This document shows, piece after piece, positions 16,740-21,138 of a DNA stretch of 21,138 bases (positions within the stretch are counted from its first letter, which is position 1; each line of letters opens with the position of its first letter). Source of the stretch: an uncultured Mucilaginibacter sp. (lineage in GTDB: Bacteria > Bacteroidota > Bacteroidia > Sphingobacteriales > Sphingobacteriaceae); contig NZ_CAMLOV010000091.1 in the NCBI RefSeq assembly GCF_946481715.1, positions 1 to 21,138 of the forward strand, read 5' to 3'. The notes under the pieces were generated by a model. It made no database searches. It was not told the DNA's origin and was given only the letters and a program-made list of their open reading frames with translations. The position numbers and the translations under genes were made by a program.

Positions 16740-16821
16740 AAAGCGTACATGGATTTTACCAATACTAAATGTATAGCCCGCAGGGAGTTTTGCATCTGTT
16801 TGGACAAACTTTTTATCAATC

Positions 16822-16859
16822 AAAAAGAGGCCTTCCCTTTTCAGGGAAAGCCTCTTTTT
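16822..16859 (-). terminator. Strong terminator after the SusC/SusD genes
   Basis: Arms AAAAAGAGGCCTTCCC and GGGAAAGCCTCTTTTT pair at 15 of 16 positions around TTTTCA. T-runs exist on both strands, so it could work in either direction. On the minus strand it lies 14 bases beyond the SusD stop codon and separates SusC/SusD from the FG-GAP gene. Confidence 0.85.
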
Positions 16860-16873
16860 GGTATTAACTCTTT

Positions 16874-18601
16874 TTATTGGTACGCAGGGTTTTGGGTAAG
16901 GTTTGGATTTAACCCTATCGCTTGCTGCGGAATTGGTAAAATATCGCGCCCTTCGGGCAGCGTAGTAATGTAAACACCGTGTGGTTTGCCATCGGCAGTT
17001 GGGCCGAATTTAAAAGGCTGCGGAGTTGAACTTGCATCGGTGCCATAAGCAGCTTTTATAAATGCTGATGCTACACCCGGGCCTGCGCGGCGCAAATCGT
17101 AAAATACAGAGTATTCTGCGGTAAGCTCGTGCCTGTATTCGCTCAATACCATTTGCAGCGGATCGGTAATTGGTGCGGCCGCTGTACCATCGTACTTTAA
17201 TCCGTCCTGCATCACTGCCGGCGCAATGCCACCAAATGCACGGTCTCTCACAATTTTAAGGTCGGCAAGTCCACCGGCCACATCGCCTGTGCGGATCTTA
17301 CATTCTGCGCGGCTCAATAAAACTTCTGCATAGCGCATCAGTATCTGGTTTTGAGAACCAAATATTACCTGTGAGCCAGTACTACCGGTTAATTGCGGAT
17401 CGCGCCATTTTTTGGCGTTATAATAACCCGAACGTAATTGATCTGATAAACCAAACCATGGTTTGGTAAGCGTACCAACTGTGTTGATAATGGTACCGTT
17501 ATCTGCTTTGTAACGGTCGTTACCGCTTGCAAAGCCGGCAGTTACGTTAGGATAGCCTTTTATACCACCCCATTTAGCAATAATGCCGGGGCTTTTAATT
17601 TCGTCGCCAGGGCCTACAATGGTAGCCTCTTTACGTTTATCGCCAGCCTGGTAAGAATACCAAAGGTTAGGGTTTGCGTAATCATAACCGAAGCCTGATA
17701 TTTCTTCGGGCCAGCTAAAGTCGTCTATCCAGGCAACTTCGCCGCCATTTTGCCATCCGCCGTCCCAGCTTTGTGAACCGGATACTTCAAACTGGATCTC
17801 GAATATCGATTCATCGTTATTTTGATTACCGAATTCGTGTACATCCATAAAAGTTGGCAACAAATGGTAGTTATTGGTCAACTCGGGGTTATTGAAAGCC
17901 GTTAAAGCAGCAGCGTAATCCTTCAACCACATTTGCGCAGCACCTTCGTAAGCAAACGCAGCGCCTTTTGTAGCGCGGCCTAAATCAGCTGCAGGCAGTG
18001 TTGATTTAGACAGCAGCAAGCCTTCTGCCAGTTTCATATCAGCAACTACTTGTTTAAATACCTCATCCTGTGTGCTGCGTGGTGTTAAACCATCAGTAAC
18101 GGACTTTAACTCTAATGGCACACCGCCAAAAGAACCGGCAAGGTAATAATAAGTCATACCGCGCAGGAAGTAGGCTTCGCCAGTAAGGCGGTCTGCTAAG
18201 GCTGCAGTTACTATACCTTTTTCTTTAGCTGTAGCAATAATACCAAATGCAGCGTTAGCACGTGCAATGCTAATATAAGCGTTGTTCCAAAGTGTAGAAA
18301 GCGCACCAAAGCTGGAGTTGATCTGGTAGTTATTCCATGCTACATCCGCCCCGTAATTGTAAAAATCGTGCGTTTGGAAGTTTGCGTAATACCAGATTGC
18401 TTTTTTAAGCAGGTCGCTGTTTTGATAACCATCGTAAATACTGTTTACCAGTGCAACAACGTCTCCTGATTTTTGGAAAGTAGCTTCAGCGGTAGATTTA
18501 AATCGATTGGTTTGCGACAAAAAGTCCTTTTTACACGCCAGTGGCATCATCAATGCTGCCGACAGTGCTATAAGGGTAAAGGTTTTCTTGTTAATTTTCA
18601 T
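16874..18601 (-). CDS. RagB/SusD family nutrient-uptake outer-membrane lipoprotein
   Basis: The 575-residue protein has a lipoprotein signal with lipobox PLAC (Cys23) followed by KKDFL, the typical SusD start. Family hallmarks are the helical TPR-like body (RLTGEAYFLRGMTYYYLAGSFGG, AAQMWLKDYAAALT), the ILMRYAEVLLSRAE segment, and the C-terminal EYRHELTAEYSVFYDLRR and RDILPIPQQ stretches. It forms the lid over the SusC channel and binds the oligosaccharide on the cell surface. It starts 20 bases after the SusC stop codon, so the two are one transcription unit. A strong terminator follows. Length is normal for the family and no break is seen. The substrate cannot be deduced. Confidence 0.95.
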   Translation of the reverse strand: MKINKKTFTLIALSAALMMPLACKKDFLSQTNRFKSTAEATFQKSGDVVALVNSIYDGYQNSDLLKKAIWYYANFQTHDFYNYGADVAWNNYQINSSFGALSTLWNNAYISIARANAAFGIIATAKEKGIVTAALADRLTGEAYFLRGMTYYYLAGSFGGVPLELKSVTDGLTPRSTQDEVFKQVVADMKLAEGLLLSKSTLPAADLGRATKGAAFAYEGAAQMWLKDYAAALTAFNNPELTNNYHLLPTFMDVHEFGNQNNDESIFEIQFEVSGSQSWDGGWQNGGEVAWIDDFSWPEEISGFGYDYANPNLWYSYQAGDKRKEATIVGPGDEIKSPGIIAKWGGIKGYPNVTAGFASGNDRYKADNGTIINTVGTLTKPWFGLSDQLRSGYYNAKKWRDPQLTGSTGSQVIFGSQNQILMRYAEVLLSRAECKIRTGDVAGGLADLKIVRDRAFGGIAPAVMQDGLKYDGTAAAPITDPLQMVLSEYRHELTAEYSVFYDLRRAGPGVASAFIKAAYGTDASSTPQPFKFGPTADGKPHGVYITTLPEGRDILPIPQQAIGLNPNLTQNPAYQ

Positions 18602-18621
18602 ATCGTTAATATTTTATCTTC

Positions 18622-21138
18622 TTATTTAAAAGTTACGTTTAAGCCCACGGTGTAAAATTTAGAACCCGGATAAGTGCCGTTATCTATACCATTTTGTGTA
18701 GGGTTACCACCTTGTATACCAATTTCCGGGTCAAGGCCTGTGTAACTTGTAATTGTGAAGAGGTTTTGAGTTGAAACATATAACCTTACTTTAGCTACGT
18801 TAACCTTATCTGTGATGAATTTAGGCAACGTGTAACCAACTGTAACGTTTTTCAATTTAAGGAAGCTGCCGTTCTCTATCCAGGTGCTTGATGGTACGTT
18901 GCTCAGGATCTGCGCATCGCTATAAGTAGCCCTTGTATAAACGTTTGATGGGTTTGTAGAGGTCCAACGGTTTTGGTAATACTGTAAGCTTACGTTTTCA
19001 ACACCTACGAAGCCCCTGTTCTGGAAGCTTTGTAGCGAGCTTTGCTGATAGTTAAGTATCTTGTTGCCATATACGCCATAGAAGTAAGCGTTAAAATCAA
19101 ACGCGCGGTAAGAAAGATCAAGGTTTAAACCGCCATAGAACTTAGGTAGCGGGCTGCCCAGGTTCACCTGATCGTCTACAGTTACGTGGCCGTCGCCATT
19201 GGTGTCTTCAAAGTAACGGTCGCCGGCAGATGTAGCTACCTGGTAGTAATATGGGTTAGATGGAAATTTAGCTGCTGCTGAAGCGTTAAGAGCTGCAACC
19301 TCGGCTTGTGACTGGAAAATCCCTCTGGTTTTGTAACCATAGAAAGAACCCACTGGCTGGCCGATATAAGTTCTGGTAAAGTCGCTGCCCCATCCTGGGC
19401 CGGTTAAACCTAAACCACCAAAATTGCTAACAAAATCGGTACCCGATGTGATACTGGTAAGTCTGTTTTTTATTGCTGACATGGTTAAAGAGACACCGTA
19501 ATGAACCTCGTTTATAGTGTGCTTGTAGTTCACGCCAATTTCGATACCCTTATTCTCCATGCTACCAACGTTGCGGGTAATGAAATTATACCCCGATTGA
19601 GCAGGAGCTGCCAAGGTTAGCAAGAAGTCTTTAGAATCCCTTTTAAACCAGTCAATGGTAAAATTTAAATCACCGTTAAGGAAAGATATGTCCATACCGA
19701 TATCGGTTTGGTAATCGGTTTCCCAACGCAGTTTATCGTTTGCAGGCTGGCTTTGTGCAATACCGCTCTGGTATAACTTATTGAAGGGATAACCTAAGTT
19801 CCCGCTGCTTGCTGCAGGTAAACCGGTTGAATACAGTGCCTGGTACTGGAATGCGCCGATAGAGCCCTGGTTACCAACTTTACCATAACTACCCCTGAAT
19901 TTCAGGTCGGTTAACCAATTAACGTTTTTAAGGAAAGGCTCTTCTTTAGCTCTCCAGGTGGCACCGGCTACCGGGAACACACCATATTTGTGGCCTTCAT
20001 CAAATTTTGATGAACCATCGCGCCTTACCGTACCGTTAATAGAGTACCTATCCATAAAGCGATAAGTTAGCCTACCGAATTGAGACGCCAAAGTGTAAAT
20101 GGTTTTACCATTACCTTCAACGTCGTACTGGCGGTTGGTACCTTGTGCCAAATCACGGATAACGCTGTTTGGCGGGATAACGGAACCACCATTCGCTGTG
20201 AACGATGTGCTTTGCTCAGAAACGCCACCAACAAAACTTATAGCATGCTGGCCAAAAGTCTTATCATAAGACAAGGTGTTTTCCCAAAGCCACTCGAATG
20301 TATTGTTCTGGCGCTGGCTGTAAAGTGCATTGGTTGGAACCGCGCCCGGGTACTGCTGCTGTATACGTGTATCTTCCGGTTGGAAGAAAGAACCAGCGTA
20401 GGTATTAAGCCTTACACCTGCGTTGGTTTTGATCTTAAGCCCGTCGATAATAGTTGCTTCTAACGACGAATTGGTTAAGAAAAGGTTACCGATGTTTTCG
20501 TATTCATTCGTTTCTATAGAATATAACGGGTTGTTATATTTTGCGGTGTAGGTATTTATTGGATTGTAAAAGCCATAGTTGCCGTTAGCGTCTTTAATTT
20601 GGCTGGTTGCACTGTTGCCACCATCTAAAGTTGGGATAAGCTGGGTTAAATTACCCAACGCGCCGGTACCGAATGGATTATTGCTGGTTTGATAAGTGTA
20701 TTTGGCACTGGTGGCAGATTTTAACCATTTTGTTGCCTGGTAATCTAAATTAAGGCCCAGCGTAACTCTTTTAAAGTACGAGCCCACTACAATACCTTTT
20801 TGATCGTAATAACCAATAGAAGCTGCAGATTGAACTTTATCGCTACCACCGCGTATTGCAATACTGTAGCTTTGGGTTTTACCAGTGCGGTAAAGCGCAT
20901 CCTGCCAATCGGCAGTGGTAAGCGAACCCGGGTTGCGCCAGTTAGCTAATTCCTGAAAATTCTGATCTGCGTCACCAATTTCGTTGGCCAGTGTAGCCCA
21001 TTGCTGTGCGTTCAAAAGATCATATTTCTTTGGTTGCGCCTGGAAAGAGTTGTAAGCATCAACAGATAACTGTACACCGTCTTTTCTTCCTTTTTTGGTA
21101 GTAATGATAACAACACCATTTGCACCGCGGATACCGTA
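18622..21138 (-). CDS. SusC/RagA TonB-linked outer-membrane transporter (5' end outside window)
   Basis: The frame is open to the window edge and gives the last 838 residues. The TTG at 21015 is internal, since upstream codons encode the plug-domain signature YGIRGANGVVIITTKKG. The beta-barrel follows, with SusC stretches such as KFRGSYGKVGNQGSIG, DTNGDGHVTVDDQVNLGSP and FLKLKNVTVGYTLP. It ends in YTVGLNVTFK, with the usual Phe near the C-terminus for barrel insertion. It imports an oligosaccharide using TonB energy together with the SusD protein encoded 20 bases downstream. The N-terminal signal, carboxypeptidase-like domain and TonB box lie outside the window, so a sensor extension cannot be judged. 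Confidence 0.93.
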   Translation of the reverse strand, partial: YGIRGANGVVIITTKKGRKDGVQLSVDAYNSFQAQPKKYDLLNAQQWATLANEIGDADQNFQELANWRNPGSLTTADWQDALYRTGKTQSYSIAIRGGSDKVQSAASIGYYDQKGIVVGSYFKRVTLGLNLDYQATKWLKSATSAKYTYQTSNNPFGTGALGNLTQLIPTLDGGNSATSQIKDANGNYGFYNPINTYTAKYNNPLYSIETNEYENIGNLFLTNSSLEATIIDGLKIKTNAGVRLNTYAGSFFQPEDTRIQQQYPGAVPTNALYSQRQNNTFEWLWENTLSYDKTFGQHAISFVGGVSEQSTSFTANGGSVIPPNSVIRDLAQGTNRQYDVEGNGKTIYTLASQFGRLTYRFMDRYSINGTVRRDGSSKFDEGHKYGVFPVAGATWRAKEEPFLKNVNWLTDLKFRGSYGKVGNQGSIGAFQYQALYSTGLPAASSGNLGYPFNKLYQSGIAQSQPANDKLRWETDYQTDIGMDISFLNGDLNFTIDWFKRDSKDFLLTLAAPAQSGYNFITRNVGSMENKGIEIGVNYKHTINEVHYGVSLTMSAIKNRLTSITSGTDFVSNFGGLGLTGPGWGSDFTRTYIGQPVGSFYGYKTRGIFQSQAEVAALNASAAAKFPSNPYYYQVATSAGDRYFEDTNGDGHVTVDDQVNLGSPLPKFYGGLNLDLSYRAFDFNAYFYGVYGNKILNYQQSSLQSFQNRGFVGVENVSLQYYQNRWTSTNPSNVYTRATYSDAQILSNVPSSTWIENGSFLKLKNVTVGYTLPKFITDKVNVAKVRLYVSTQNLFTITSYTGLDPEIGIQGGNPTQNGIDNGTYPGSKFYTVGLNVTFK

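Overview
The window looks like chromosome of a Bacteroidota bacterium, most likely Sphingobacteriaceae (Mucilaginibacter- or Pedobacter-like). That is an inference from a SusC/SusD pair, FG-GAP/ASPIC and DUF1080 secreted proteins, M1 peptidase style, TAnnTTTG-type promoter candidates and the absence of clear Shine-Dalgarno sites. Both ends cut genes: the esterase at the left edge lacks its N-terminus and the SusC gene at the right edge lacks its 5' part.

Region 1 (1-519, + strand): the last 172 residues of a serine esterase. Region 2 (520-6014): an accessory, visibly AT-rich insert on the + strand. It holds a decayed small minus-strand gene (608-878), a single-chain restriction-modification enzyme (917-4096; PD-(D/E)xK nuclease, N6-adenine methylase and type ISP-like specificity domain, without helicase), and a 547-residue P-loop ATPase resembling the Sll1717 family (4198-5841). 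It ends in a cluster of three short palindromes sharing the core GCGTCCACGC. The two large genes are the best candidate for a little-described defence module.

Region 3 (6015-8141, - strand): a secreted M1 metallopeptidase, then a small membrane protein whose start codon abuts a terminator. Region 4 (8232-13160, - strand): an apparent operon reading leftwards: DUF1080-PA14 protein, sorbosone-dehydrogenase-like protein with C-terminal cytochrome c, and a second DUF1080 protein. A promoter candidate with a LacI-like operator lies in front of it. Between the last two genes is an array of eleven TGTACG-type units at 9-10 bp spacing, closed by an inverted copy.

Region 5 (13161-21138, - strand): SusC (partial), SusD, a strong terminator, and a 1192-residue lipoprotein with thirteen DxDxDG-type repeats and an ASPIC/UnbV domain. 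SusC/SusD would bind and import an oligosaccharide. The DUF1080 proteins (annotated family name 3-keto-disaccharide hydrolase) and the quinoprotein-like cytochrome suggest an oxidative route of glycoside cleavage instead of classical glycoside hydrolases, none of which is seen here. Substrate and electron acceptor cannot be read from the sequence.
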